Origin: Bacillota bacterium
GTDB lineage: Bacteria > Bacillota > Clostridia > Christensenellales > Aristaeellaceae
DNA: 9,699 nt
Direction of reading: 5' to 3'
Assembly (NCBI GenBank): GCA_023404715.1
Contig: JAEYAR010000044.1
Location: 1 to 9,699, forward strand
Of this stretch, positions 1 to 5,298 are shown one piece after another. The translations under genes and the position numbers were made by a program. The number at the start of each line of letters is the position of its first letter. Position 1 is the stretch's first letter. The notes beneath the pieces were generated by a model. That model saw only the letters and a list, made by a program, of their open reading frames with translations, was not told where the DNA came from and did no database searches.

Positions 1-224
1 GTCAGCGTCATGCCGGCGGCGTCCAGCTCGACGAAGCCTGCGTCCTTTAGCGCGGCCGCCTGCGCCCGCACCTCGCGTTCGGGCAGGTTCAGCCTGGAGG
101 CCAGCGCCCGACGCCCGATCGGCTGCAGCGCGCCGATGCGCTCGAGCACGAGCGCCCGCACCCCCATTTGCTGCCAAAGGTCCGGCGCCAGCCTGGCGAC
201 CGTATCCATCATTTCCGCATCCAT
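1..224 (-). CDS. cggR: CggR-like SorC-family glycolytic repressor, N-terminal part (runs off left edge)
   Basis: Only the first 74 codons are inside the window. The protein begins MDAEMMDTVARLAPDLWQ. A winged-helix DNA-binding region follows, with LQPIGRRALASRLNLPERE at about residues 33-51 and DAGFVELDAAGMTLT near the cut. This pattern (a PIGRR recognition region followed by a GMTLT turn) is what I know from the N-terminus of Bacillus CggR, the central glycolytic genes regulator. CggR binds DNA unless fructose-1,6-bisphosphate is bound to its C-terminal sugar-phosphate domain. The ATG at 224 has an AAGAGGTG ribosome site about 10 nt upstream. The gene has its own promoter and CGGGAC direct repeats just upstream, as expected for autoregulation. 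In many Firmicutes gap, pgk, tpi, pgm and eno follow cggR; those would lie beyond position 1. The effector domain is not visible, so another SorC/DeoR-type regulator is possible, but the operator supports CggR. Confidence 0.85.
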   Translation of the reverse strand, partial: MDAEMMDTVARLAPDLWQQMGVRALVLERIGALQPIGRRALASRLNLPEREVRAQAAALKDAGFVELDAAGMTL

Positions 225-259
225 TTGTAAAAGCGCACCTCTTGCCAAGCGATGCGGGC

Positions 260-291
260 GTCATTCGTCCCGCATGCCAATTTTCGTCCCG
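260..291 (-). promoter_or_regulatory. Putative CggR operator: tandem CGGGAC direct repeats
   Basis: On the minus strand CGGGAC occurs twice, inside an 11-bp exact repeat TGCGGGACGAA (plus-strand 264-274 and 283-293) with a 19-bp period. The Bacillus subtilis CggR operator, as I recall it, is CGGGAC-N6-TGTC-N4-CGGGAC-N6-TGTC, a 20-bp period. Here each CGGGAC is followed six bases later by TGGC or CGCC, so the second half-sites are degenerate and the period is one base shorter. The repeats lie at and just after the expected transcription start of cggR, the same place as in Bacillus, where bound CggR blocks elongating polymerase. Confidence 0.75.
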
Positions 292-296
292 CAAAG

Positions 297-326
297 AGTA
301 TACCATAGAATTCCTGGGACGCACAA
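297..326 (-). promoter_or_regulatory. Sigma-A-type promoter of cggR
   Basis: The minus strand reads TTGTGC (-35, 321-326), an 18-bp spacer, then TATACT (-10, 297-302). The -10 is preceded by TGG, which makes an extended -10 element. Transcription would start near 290, immediately ahead of the CGGGAC repeats. The -35 matches only the TTG of the consensus, so the extended -10 probably carries much of the strength. Confidence 0.65.
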
Positions 327-349
327 GCGGAAAATCACACAAAAAACGC

Positions 350-595
350 TCATAGGAAGCTGACGGCGACAAGCAGCGCCGCACCCGGCACCCCGAGCAG
401 CGCGCTAACGCCCACGGTCAACAAATTCAGGCCTACGGCCAGGCCTGCAGCCCGGCAGCACAGCAGCGCGACGACGCCCGCCAGCCCGTATACCAGCCTG
501 CGCCAGCCGCGCGCGCCCACGAGCATTCGCCCGGCCGCGAAGAGCGCAAGCATGCCCAGCCCAAAGGCAATCGTCCATACGATCGATACGTTCAT
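350..595 (-). CDS. bofA: BofA, pro-sigma-K processing inhibitor family protein
   Basis: This is an 81-residue, very hydrophobic protein. A first membrane segment covers about residues 4-25, a second about 33-53, and a conserved tail ends GLNLLTVGVSALLGVPGAAL near the C-terminus. This tail matches the BofA family hallmark (NLVTTAISGILGIPG in Bacillus). BofA is an integral protein of the outer forespore membrane. With SpoIVFA it holds the SpoIVFB protease inactive and so delays pro-sigma-K cleavage until a forespore signal arrives. The length is close to the usual 85-90 residues. The ATG at 595 has GGAGGG 7 nt upstream. It lies 27 nt downstream of a DUF2508/YaaL gene, the same order as yaaL-bofA in Bacillus, and probably shares its transcript. 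Outside Bacillus bofA may occur without a full SpoIVFB-sigma-K circuit, so the exact role here is inferred. Confidence 0.9.
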   Translation of the reverse strand: MNVSIVWTIAFGLGMLALFAAGRMLVGARGWRRLVYGLAGVVALLCCRAAGLAVGLNLLTVGVSALLGVPGAALLVAVSFL

Positions 596-622
596 CCAGA
601 TCCCTCCATCCTCTCGGGAACC

Positions 623-856
623 TTATTGCAATTCGGCCCTGCCGGAGGCCTCGCGCCACAGGCGCGTATAGTAGGCGTGCTTGCGCCGGGCCACCTCGAT
701 CTCAAGCGCGAGGATTTCAATCGCGTCCCGCTCCGTCGCCCAATGCATCGCCTCCTGCGCTTCCCGGGCCGCCTCCCGGGCGCTGACGGCGCTTCGCCAT
801 AGCGCCTCCCGCTCGCTCAGCGGACGAAACCCCAGCCATACCAGCAGACCGTTCAC
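623..856 (-). CDS. yaaL: YaaL-like DUF2508 protein
   Basis: This is a 77-residue, mostly alpha-helical, charged protein. Its central and C-terminal part runs REAAREAQEAMHWATERD, then IEILALEIEVARRKHAYYTRLW. This matches the DUF2508 (YaaL) pattern of two helices ending in an R/K-x-x-Y-x-x-L motif. The function is unknown, but the family commonly sits directly before bofA, as here. I chose a GTG start at 856 because GGAGG lies 8 nt upstream (865-869). The in-frame ATG at 871 has no usable ribosome site, and the ATG at 913 lies inside the sigma-E-like -35 element. The ATG at 871 remains an alternative and would add five residues. recR, the usual upstream neighbour in Bacillus, is absent; a secreted-protein gene lies there instead. 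Confidence 0.78.
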   Translation of the reverse strand: MNGLLVWLGFRPLSEREALWRSAVSAREAAREAQEAMHWATERDAIEILALEIEVARRKHAYYTRLWREASGRAELQ

Positions 857-864
857 TGCAACCG

Positions 865-869
865 CCTCC
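865..869 (-). promoter_or_regulatory. Ribosome binding site deciding a GTG start for yaaL
   Basis: GGAGG on the minus strand lies 8 nt before GTG at 856-854. The bases of this site overlap the competing in-frame ATG at 871-869, so the two starts are mutually exclusive. Confidence 0.6.
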
Positions 870-886
870 ATATCCCTGTATACGCC

Positions 887-915
887 ATTGTATCGGATCA
901 AAGGGCTATACATGA
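887..915 (-). promoter_or_regulatory. Sigma-E-like promoter of yaaL-bofA
   Basis: The minus strand carries GATACAAT (887-894), differing at one base from the sigma-E -10 consensus CATACAAT as I know it from Bacillus. A 14-bp spacer separates it from TCATGTA (909-915), which fits five of seven positions of the -35 consensus KMATATT. Transcription would start near 880 and give a leader of about 24 nt before the GTG start. In Bacillus bofA belongs to the mother-cell sigma-E regulon, so element and gene agree. No well-spaced sigma-A promoter was seen here. Confidence 0.55.
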
Positions 916-917
916 CA

Positions 918-952
918 AAAAGGCCGCCTTCTTTTTCGCGCAAGAAGGCGGC
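918..952 (-). terminator. Intrinsic terminator after the beta-helix secreted protein gene
   Basis: An 11-bp perfect inverted repeat (GCCGCCTTCTT at 923-933, AAGAAGGCGGC at 942-952) is followed on the minus strand by CTTTTTG. It begins three bases past the stop codon of the upstream gene and insulates yaaL-bofA from it. Confidence 0.85.
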
Positions 953-954
953 TG

Positions 955-1875
955 TCATTCAAACCGAAAGCAGATATCCCGGGGATCGGCCTGATAGCGC
1001 TTATACGCCGTATGGCAGGCGCGTGCACGCGCCCTGGGGGTATCCGGCTGAACGCGTGGCAAGTATACGTAGACAAAGCCCTCCGCCCGCTCCCCCAAGC
1101 GCGTATGGATACCGCCGCCGACGGCGCCGTAATCCACCAGCACGACTGTCCCCGCCGCTTTCACCCCGCCATGAATCTGTCCCTCGTTTTCCACCGTCAC
1201 GGCTGCGTACGCCCCGCGATAGGCTGTCGCACGGCAGATTACCCCGCCGCGCAGCGACGCATCCTGCGCGTTCATCAGCGTTATGCCGCCATCCTCCCCT
1301 GAGACGGAAAGGTAGGCGCCCGATTCAACCACGCCGGTGTTCGCACAGGTCAAAAAGGCGTTGCTCGCGCGCAGAGAAAGCCCCCCGATCGTCCCGGGGT
1401 TGACCACCTGGAGCTGCGCGCCCGCCTGCGCCGTAGCGTTGAGCGTGCCCGCGATGTCGCCGTAACAGCGCAGCCACGCCTCCCCTTGGCTGCAAAGGGA
1501 TACGTCGCCCAGCGCCGAAGCGTCCTGGCGCAGCGTTACATCCGCCTCGCCGTCGATTGCGAGCGCCGTGCCGTCCTCGCCTGCCTGCACTGGCGGATAA
1601 AGCTGCGCATTGTCGATATAGAACGTGCCCGAGCCGAGCCGCAGACCGTATAGCCGCACAGGCTCCTCCCCGATACCGCGCAGCGTGATCTCCGCGCCAT
1701 GCGCGTTGGTCAGCTCATCCCCCGCGATCACGTCGCCCGAGAGCTCGATCACCGTATTCTTTTCAGCGCGCGCCACCTGTGAAGCGAGGTCCTCCGCCCC
1801 TTGAGCCTGTATATGGGGAAACAGCACAAGCAGCAAGGCATATGCCACAGCGCCCCCTAAATACCGCATATGCAT
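955..1875 (-). CDS. Secreted protein with predicted right-handed beta-helix character; function unknown
   Basis: I do not recognise a named family. From the ATG at 1875 the protein has 306 residues. An N-terminal signal peptide has a basic start (MHMRYLGG), a hydrophobic core AVAYALLLVLF and a likely cleavage near HIQAQGA-ED. The mature part opens with VARAEKNTVIELSGDVIAGD, resembling the opening turn of pectate-lyase-like beta-helix proteins. It continues as short beta-rungs with recurring G-G-hydrophobic turns (TIGGLSLRAS, LRGGVICR, IHGGVKAAG, GAVGGGIHTR). No LPXTG signal, transmembrane tail, catalytic motif or cell-wall-binding repeat is visible. The C-terminal 40 residues are basic and leave the repeat pattern. 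ATGs at 1875 and 1869 both have a purine-rich site (AAGGG and AAGGGG) 6 nt upstream, so the start is uncertain by two codons. It has its own strong promoter and terminator. An adhesin-like, carbohydrate-binding or spore-surface role is possible but unproven. Confidence 0.75.
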   Translation of the reverse strand: MHMRYLGGAVAYALLLVLFPHIQAQGAEDLASQVARAEKNTVIELSGDVIAGDELTNAHGAEITLRGIGEEPVRLYGLRLGSGTFYIDNAQLYPPVQAGEDGTALAIDGEADVTLRQDASALGDVSLCSQGEAWLRCYGDIAGTLNATAQAGAQLQVVNPGTIGGLSLRASNAFLTCANTGVVESGAYLSVSGEDGGITLMNAQDASLRGGVICRATAYRGAYAAVTVENEGQIHGGVKAAGTVVLVDYGAVGGGIHTRLGERAEGFVYVYLPRVQPDTPRARARACHTAYKRYQADPRDICFRFE

Positions 1876-1953
1876 CCCCTTCCCTTCACCGCATTTGTAT
1901 TTTATTTCTAGCGAGTTGCGCACAATTCCTCTTTTTCCCGCAATTTCCTTCTC

Positions 1954-1983
1954 ATTTTAGCACACCTCTGCAGCATGTGTCAA
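1954..1983 (-). promoter_or_regulatory. Strong sigma-A promoter for the beta-helix secreted protein
   Basis: On the minus strand a perfect TTGACA (-35, 1978-1983) is followed by an 18-bp spacer and TAAAAT (-10, 1954-1959). TGC just before the -10 makes an extended -10. The predicted start is near 1947, giving a leader of about 70 nt. It is the best-matching -35 in the window. Two operator-like palindromes lie just upstream at 1995-2023. Confidence 0.8.
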
Positions 1984-1994
1984 TTTATAATATC

Positions 1995-2023
1995 ATTTTC
2001 GATAATGCCATATCATCGATAAT
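1995..2023. promoter_or_regulatory. Two 12-bp near-palindromes, candidate operators in the divergent region
   Basis: ATTTTCGATAAT (1995-2006) and ATCATCGATAAT (2012-2023) are each one symmetric pair away from the perfect palindrome ATTATCGATAAT. They share TCGATAAT and repeat with a 17-bp period. They lie between the -35 of the secreted-protein promoter and the start of the XRE regulator, as expected for sites of that regulator. The binding protein is inferred. Confidence 0.5.
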
Positions 2024-2076
2024 TGGGTATGCTAGCGATATAGAGGGAAACAAAATGTCGACCCGGCACAAGCATT

Positions 2077-2112
2077 GCCCATCGCCCCGCCGCCTCGGCG
2101 GAACCGATGGGC
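2077..2112 (+). promoter_or_regulatory. Stable hairpin between the two possible starts of the XRE gene
   Basis: GCCCATCG (2077-2084) pairs perfectly with CGATGGGC (2105-2112). An inner helix CCGCC (2087-2091) / GGCGG (2097-2101) closes a 5-nt loop. No T-run follows, so this is not a typical terminator. It lies between the ribosome site at 2042-2047 and the one at 2121-2128 and could affect which start is used, or form a leader structure. Confidence 0.5.
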
Positions 2113-2120
2113 CCAATAGA

Positions 2121-2128
2121 GGAGGAGG
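2121..2128 (+). promoter_or_regulatory. Ribosome binding site of the XRE gene (deciding the start)
   Basis: GGAGGAGG lies 7 nt before the ATG at 2136 and is much stronger than AGAGGG (2042-2047) before the alternative ATG at 2055. It favours the 94-residue form. Confidence 0.7.
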
Positions 2129-2135
2129 AAAGCGC

Positions 2136-2420
2136 ATGATTGCAGACCGCATCAAGACGCTTCGCGAACAGAGCGGGATGACGCAGGCTCAGCTTGCCAA
2201 ACGGCTTGGCATTTCACGTAGCGCTGTAAACGCCTGGGAAATGGGCATCTCCTGTCCCTCCGTCTTTTATCTGATGGAGCTGGCGGACATCTTTCATATG
2301 ACAACCGATTACATCCTCTGCCGCGATCCCAAAGCGACGCTTGTAATCGACCGTCTCTCGCAGGAGAAGCAGCAAATCCTCATCCGACTCGTCGAATGCC
2401 TAGGACAAGATGCGCCGTAA
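2136..2420 (+). CDS. Small XRE-family helix-turn-helix transcriptional regulator
   Basis: From the ATG at 2136 the protein has 94 residues. Residues 5-60 form a Cro/C1-type HTH: IKTLREQSGMTQAQLAKRLG, ISRSAVNAWEMGISCPSVF, then LADIFHMTTDYIL. The GMTQAQLA helix and the SRSAVNAWE recognition helix are typical of the family. The short C-terminal tail (LVIDRLSQEKQQILIRLV) looks like a dimerisation helix. A strong GGAGGAGG at 2121-2128 lies 7 nt upstream. A longer in-frame start at 2055 has AGAGGG 7 nt upstream and would add 27 low-complexity, basic residues through a GC hairpin. I prefer the short form because it begins exactly at the conserved domain. It is the only plus-strand gene and diverges from the secreted beta-helix protein, so control of that gene is a reasonable inference. 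No effector domain is visible. Confidence 0.88.
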   Translation: MIADRIKTLREQSGMTQAQLAKRLGISRSAVNAWEMGISCPSVFYLMELADIFHMTTDYILCRDPKATLVIDRLSQEKQQILIRLVECLGQDAP

Positions 2421-2448
2421 GGGATCGCTATATGCCAAATAAACAGCC

Positions 2449-2486
2449 GCGGGCGGTCATCTTCTAAACAGAAAATGATCGCCCGC
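2449..2486. terminator. Convergent, probably bidirectional terminator between the XRE gene and glmS
   Basis: Arms GCGGGCGGTCAT (2449-2460) and ATGATCGCCCGC (2475-2486) form a 12-bp stem with one G-T position; the loop flanks TTCT and AGAA can extend it. On the minus strand it is followed by GGCTGTTTATTT and serves glmS, whose stop is 13 nt before the stem. On the plus strand the XRE stop is 28 nt before the stem, but the downstream T-tract is weak. Confidence 0.8.
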
Positions 2487-2499
2487 AGCGCTGTAACGT

Positions 2500-4332
2500 T
2501 TATTCCACGGTAACCGACTTGGCGAGGTTTCGCGGCTTGTCGACGTCGCACCCCTTGCTGACCGCCATATAGTATGCAAGCAGCTGCATGGGGATGACCG
2601 CCAGCATCGGCATCAGCAGGTCCGGCGCATCCGGGATGTACCAGGTCTTGTCGGCGATATCGGCATCGGCCTTGCCGTCGCTCTCGCGCTGCACGCACAG
2701 CACGCCGGCGCCCCGCGCGCGCACCTCCTTGATGTTGGAACGCGTCTTATCGATCAACGCGCTCTGCGTGCACAAGGCGACCACCAGCGTGCCCGGCTCG
2801 ATCAGGGCGATCGTGCCGTGCTTGAGCTCGCCCGCCGCATAGGCCTCCGAGAAGATGTAGCTGATCTCCTTGAGCTTGAGGGACGCCTCCATCGCCAGCG
2901 CCCAATCCATGCCCCGGCCGATGTAAAACACATGCCGCAGGTCGAAGTGGCTCGCGGCAAAGCGCTGCATCCGCTCGTGCGTCTCCACCGTCCGCTGCGC
3001 CTTCTCCGGCAACGCCTGCATTTCGCGCAGTAGGCGCTTGCCCGCCTGTTCGTCCATTTCACCGCGCTTGAGCGAAAGATCGACGCCCAGCAGCGTAAGC
3101 AGGAGCAGCTGGGTAATGTACGCCTTCGTAGAGGCGACCGCGATCTCCGGGCCCGCCCAGGTATACAGCACGCGGTCCGCCTCGCGTGCGACGGACGAAC
3201 CCACCACGTTTGTGATCGCCCCTACGCGCGCGCCCTGGCGCTTTGCCTCCCGCAGCGCAGCCAGCGTATCCGCCGTCTCGCCCGATTGACTGATGACGAG
3301 GAACAGGTCGCCGGTTTCCAGCTTCTGCGGGCGATAACGGTATTCGCTGGCGATGTCCACGGTGACGGCCAAGTGGGTTAGCTGCTCGATCACATACTTG
3401 CCCACCACGCCCGCGTGATAGGCCGTGCCGCACGCCACGATAAAGATGCGCCGCATGGCCTTGGCTTCCTGCGCGTCGGGCATTCCCTCCGGCAAAATGG
3501 ATAAACTTTGCAGATCCACATGCGAGCGAAGCGTCTCCGATAGCGCACGCGGCTCTTCCATGATTTCCTTGAGCATAAAGTGCGGGTACCCGCCCTTTTC
3601 TGCCGCGGCCACATCCCAATCCACATGGAAGGGCGCCAAATCCGTTCGTTCGCGGCCATACGCGTCGTATACGACGACGCTATCGGGTTTCAGCACGGCG
3701 ATCTCACGATCCTCCAGGAAGTAAACGTCGCGCGTATAGGAAAGAATCGCCGGGATATCTGAGGCGATGTACTGCTGGCCGTCGCCAAGACCCACGACGA
3801 GCGGGCTATCCTTGCGCACGCAGTAGAGGGTATCGGGTTCGCGCTGACAGATGATGCCCAGCGCATAGGATCCCTCGATGCGGTGCAGCGCCTGTTCGAT
3901 GGCGCGGCGGATGTCCCCCTTGTCGTAGTAGTTGATCAAATGCGCGACGACCTCCGTATCCGTCGAGGAGACGAACGCGCAGCCCTCTTTCTCCAGAAAA
4001 CGCTTGAGCTTGGCGTAGTTCTCGATGATCCCATTGTGCACGACGGCGATCTCGCCCTTGACGTCCGTATGCGGGTGCGAATTGATGTCCGAGGGCTCGC
4101 CATGGGTGGCCCAGCGCGTGTGGCCGATGCCCAGCTGCCCGTGCAGGGGCCTCCCCTCCAGGCGATCACAGAGGTTTTGCAGGCGGCCCTTCGCCTTTTC
4201 GACGCAGAGCTTGCCCCGATGCATCACGGCGACGCCCGCCGAGTCATAGCCGCGGTATTCAAGCCGCGACAGACCTTCGAGCAGGATAGGCGTTGCGTCT
4301 GCCTTGCCGACGGTTCCGACGATTCCACACAT
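2500..4332 (-). CDS. glmS: Glutamine--fructose-6-phosphate aminotransferase (isomerizing)
   Basis: GlmS converts fructose-6-phosphate and glutamine to glucosamine-6-phosphate and glutamate, the first committed step to UDP-GlcNAc for peptidoglycan. The protein has 610 residues, against about 600-610 in the family. It starts MCGIVG, so Met removal exposes the catalytic N-terminal cysteine; this fixes the start at 4332, with GGAGG 8 nt upstream. The glutaminase domain shows RGYDSAG (27-33), HTRWATHGEPS (71-81) and HNGIIENY (99-106). Two SIS sugar-isomerase domains follow with SQSGETADTL, EIAVASTKAYITQ and the C-terminal PRNLAKSVTVE, which carries the conserved tail that caps the active site. All key motifs are intact. 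It is a single-gene unit with its own promoter, a structured leader and a terminator. Regulation at the leader is suggested by structure but unproven. Confidence 0.98.
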   Translation of the reverse strand: MCGIVGTVGKADATPILLEGLSRLEYRGYDSAGVAVMHRGKLCVEKAKGRLQNLCDRLEGRPLHGQLGIGHTRWATHGEPSDINSHPHTDVKGEIAVVHNGIIENYAKLKRFLEKEGCAFVSSTDTEVVAHLINYYDKGDIRRAIEQALHRIEGSYALGIICQREPDTLYCVRKDSPLVVGLGDGQQYIASDIPAILSYTRDVYFLEDREIAVLKPDSVVVYDAYGRERTDLAPFHVDWDVAAAEKGGYPHFMLKEIMEEPRALSETLRSHVDLQSLSILPEGMPDAQEAKAMRRIFIVACGTAYHAGVVGKYVIEQLTHLAVTVDIASEYRYRPQKLETGDLFLVISQSGETADTLAALREAKRQGARVGAITNVVGSSVAREADRVLYTWAGPEIAVASTKAYITQLLLLTLLGVDLSLKRGEMDEQAGKRLLREMQALPEKAQRTVETHERMQRFAASHFDLRHVFYIGRGMDWALAMEASLKLKEISYIFSEAYAAGELKHGTIALIEPGTLVVALCTQSALIDKTRSNIKEVRARGAGVLCVQRESDGKADADIADKTWYIPDAPDLLMPMLAVIPMQLLAYYMAVSKGCDVDKPRNLAKSVTVE

Positions 4333-4343
4333 ATTCAGTTCCT

Positions 4344-4355
4344 CCGAGTTTTCGG
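4344..4355 (-). promoter_or_regulatory. Small hairpin overlapping the glmS Shine-Dalgarno
   Basis: On the minus strand CCGA-AAAC-TCGG forms a 4-bp stem whose 3' arm includes the first two G's of the GGAGG (4341-4345) used by glmS. It could partly mask the ribosome site. The stem is short, so the effect may be small. Confidence 0.35.
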
Positions 4356-4371
4356 TCCACATCGGGCTTTA

Positions 4372-4463
4372 CGGGCGCCGGGATCGCCGGCCCCGCCCGG
4401 GCGGACCTTGATTTAGACGCCGCCGTTGGACGATGCAGGCCTTGCACCGCGCGCCGACGCCCG
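4372..4463 (-). other. Structured glmS leader with mutually exclusive folds; riboswitch-like, family not recognised
   Basis: The leader from the predicted start (about 4461) to the glmS ATG is about 128 nt and very GC-rich. CGGGCGTCGG (4454-4463) can pair over all ten positions, one of them G-U, with CCGGCGCCCG (4372-4381), closing a domain of about 90 nt. Inside are a hairpin GGTGCA/TGCATC (4443-4448 with 4432-4437) and the palindrome CCGCCCGGGCGG (4393-4404). A local hairpin GCCGG-CGATC-CCGGC (4377-4391) uses the same bases as the closing helix, so the two cannot coexist. I cannot match it to the glmS ribozyme core or to a T-box. High GC content makes chance pairing likely, so the call is tentative. 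Confidence 0.4.
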
Positions 4464-4467
4464 CTTC

Positions 4468-4496
4468 ATTATACGCGAAAACGCCGTCTTATGCAA
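4468..4496 (-). promoter_or_regulatory. Sigma-A promoter of glmS
   Basis: The minus strand has a perfect TATAAT -10 (4468-4473), a 17-bp spacer and TTGCAT as -35 (4491-4496). The -35 ends two bases from the stop codon of the upstream LytM gene at 4498. Transcription would start near 4461. Confidence 0.75.
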
Positions 4497-4497
4497 A

Positions 4498-5235
4498 TTA
4501 TTGCTCCGTCAGCAGCGTGCGCGGATCGACCGCCTCGCCGTCCGTGATCGTTTCAAAGTGCAGGTGCGTGCCGTCCGCCTGCTCGCAAATCGGCGCCGCG
4601 CCCAAGGGCGACAGCAGCTGCCCTTCCTTGACGGGGTCGCCTTCCTTGAGCAGCGTCAGCGTTTCCAGGCCCATATAGCGCGTCGTCAGCCCGCCCGGAT
4701 GGGTGATCTCCATCACATTTCCCCACATCGGATCGACGTAGAGCTTATGCACCGTGCCGCTCATCGGGGCCTTGACCGCATCCCCCGCCTTGCCCGCGAT
4801 GTCCATGCCCGTATGCGTCCCCCATGCCTCCAGCGTCGGCAGATAGACGATGCTGGATACGACATGTTCGCGGATGACCTCGCCCTTCATCGGCCACCCT
4901 AATTTTGAATCCTTGAGCAGCGAGGCCGCGGGCGCGCTCGTCGTCAGGGGGATCACCGTCGGCGCCGGCGAGGGGGATGTGGTCGGCTCGGCGCTTGCCT
5001 GCACGTCCCTCAGCGTCTGCACGCCCTCGTCTTGCGCGCCGGCGGAAAGGTCCTGCTCCTCATAGCCGGGCGGGGGCGTCACCTCTGGCGTAGAGGTGCG
5101 CGTGTATACGGCCGTCCCCGCGATGACGGCTACGCACAGCGCAAGCATGCAGTAAAATCCGTTTTTCTCAAAAAACGCGGCCACCTGCTGCGCCGCCTTG
5201 CCCGCGCGCTCGCGGGCCTCGTCCCATTTGTTCAT
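4498..5235 (-). CDS. spoIIQ: SpoIIQ-like membrane-anchored M23/LytM-domain protein
   Basis: The protein has 245 residues from the ATG at 5235, which has GGAGGTG 5 nt upstream. A short cytoplasmic helix is followed by one membrane segment at about residues 27-45 (FYCMLALCVAVIAGTAVYT), a Pro/Ser/Thr-rich linker to about residue 105, and a C-terminal LytM (peptidase M23) domain from about 112 to 242. The domain keeps both zinc-site motifs, HTGMD (H141, D145) and HLHFE (H224, H226), so it may be an active endopeptidase. In sporulation SpoIIQ sits in the forespore membrane and joins the SpoIIIAA-AH complex; the Bacillus protein is catalytically degenerate, while clostridial ones keep the motif. 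The architecture and a sigma-F-like promoter favour SpoIIQ over a generic cell-wall hydrolase. The absence of a sporulation neighbour in the same operon leaves some doubt. Confidence 0.8.
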   Translation of the reverse strand: MNKWDEARERAGKAAQQVAAFFEKNGFYCMLALCVAVIAGTAVYTRTSTPEVTPPPGYEEQDLSAGAQDEGVQTLRDVQASAEPTTSPSPAPTVIPLTTSAPAASLLKDSKLGWPMKGEVIREHVVSSIVYLPTLEAWGTHTGMDIAGKAGDAVKAPMSGTVHKLYVDPMWGNVMEITHPGGLTTRYMGLETLTLLKEGDPVKEGQLLSPLGAAPICEQADGTHLHFETITDGEAVDPRTLLTEQ

Positions 5236-5252
5236 CCAAACACCTCCGCCCG

Positions 5253-5281
5253 TATTGTGCCCCGGCGAGTAGGCGATATAC
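5253..5281 (-). promoter_or_regulatory. Sigma-F-like promoter of the SpoIIQ-like gene
   Basis: The minus strand reads GTATA (5277-5281), a 14-bp spacer and GGGCACAATA (5253-5262). These fit the forespore sigma-F pattern as I recall it (GYATA, about 15 bp, GGNNANAHTR) at every position, with the spacer perhaps one base short. Transcription would begin around 5247, right at the GGAGGTG ribosome site, so the leader would be very short. In Bacillus spoIIQ is transcribed by sigma-F. Confidence 0.5.
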
Positions 5282-5298
5282 AAGCAGGCCTAACGCAA

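Noticed and set aside
341..346. A terminator after bofA based on the run of T's on the minus strand
   Set aside because: No stable stem precedes the T-run, so read-through from bofA into cggR cannot be excluded.
869..913. ATG starts at 913 and 871 for yaaL
   Set aside because: The first lies inside the sigma-E-like -35 and the second has no usable Shine-Dalgarno; GTG at 856 has GGAGG at good spacing.
681..1403. Plus-strand 240-codon frame across yaaL and the beta-helix gene
   Set aside because: Composition is dominated by Arg, Ser and Pro, and it runs across a terminator and two well-supported minus-strand genes.
1986..1991. TATAAT on the plus strand as promoter for the XRE gene
   Set aside because: The hexamer is perfect, but no -35-like element lies 16-18 bp upstream, so I could not support it; the XRE promoter remains undetermined.
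4333..4463. glmS ribozyme or a tRNA in the glmS leader
   Set aside because: I could not find the ribozyme core segments, and there is no tRNA-like T-arm or anticodon arm; only generic GC-rich pairing is visible.
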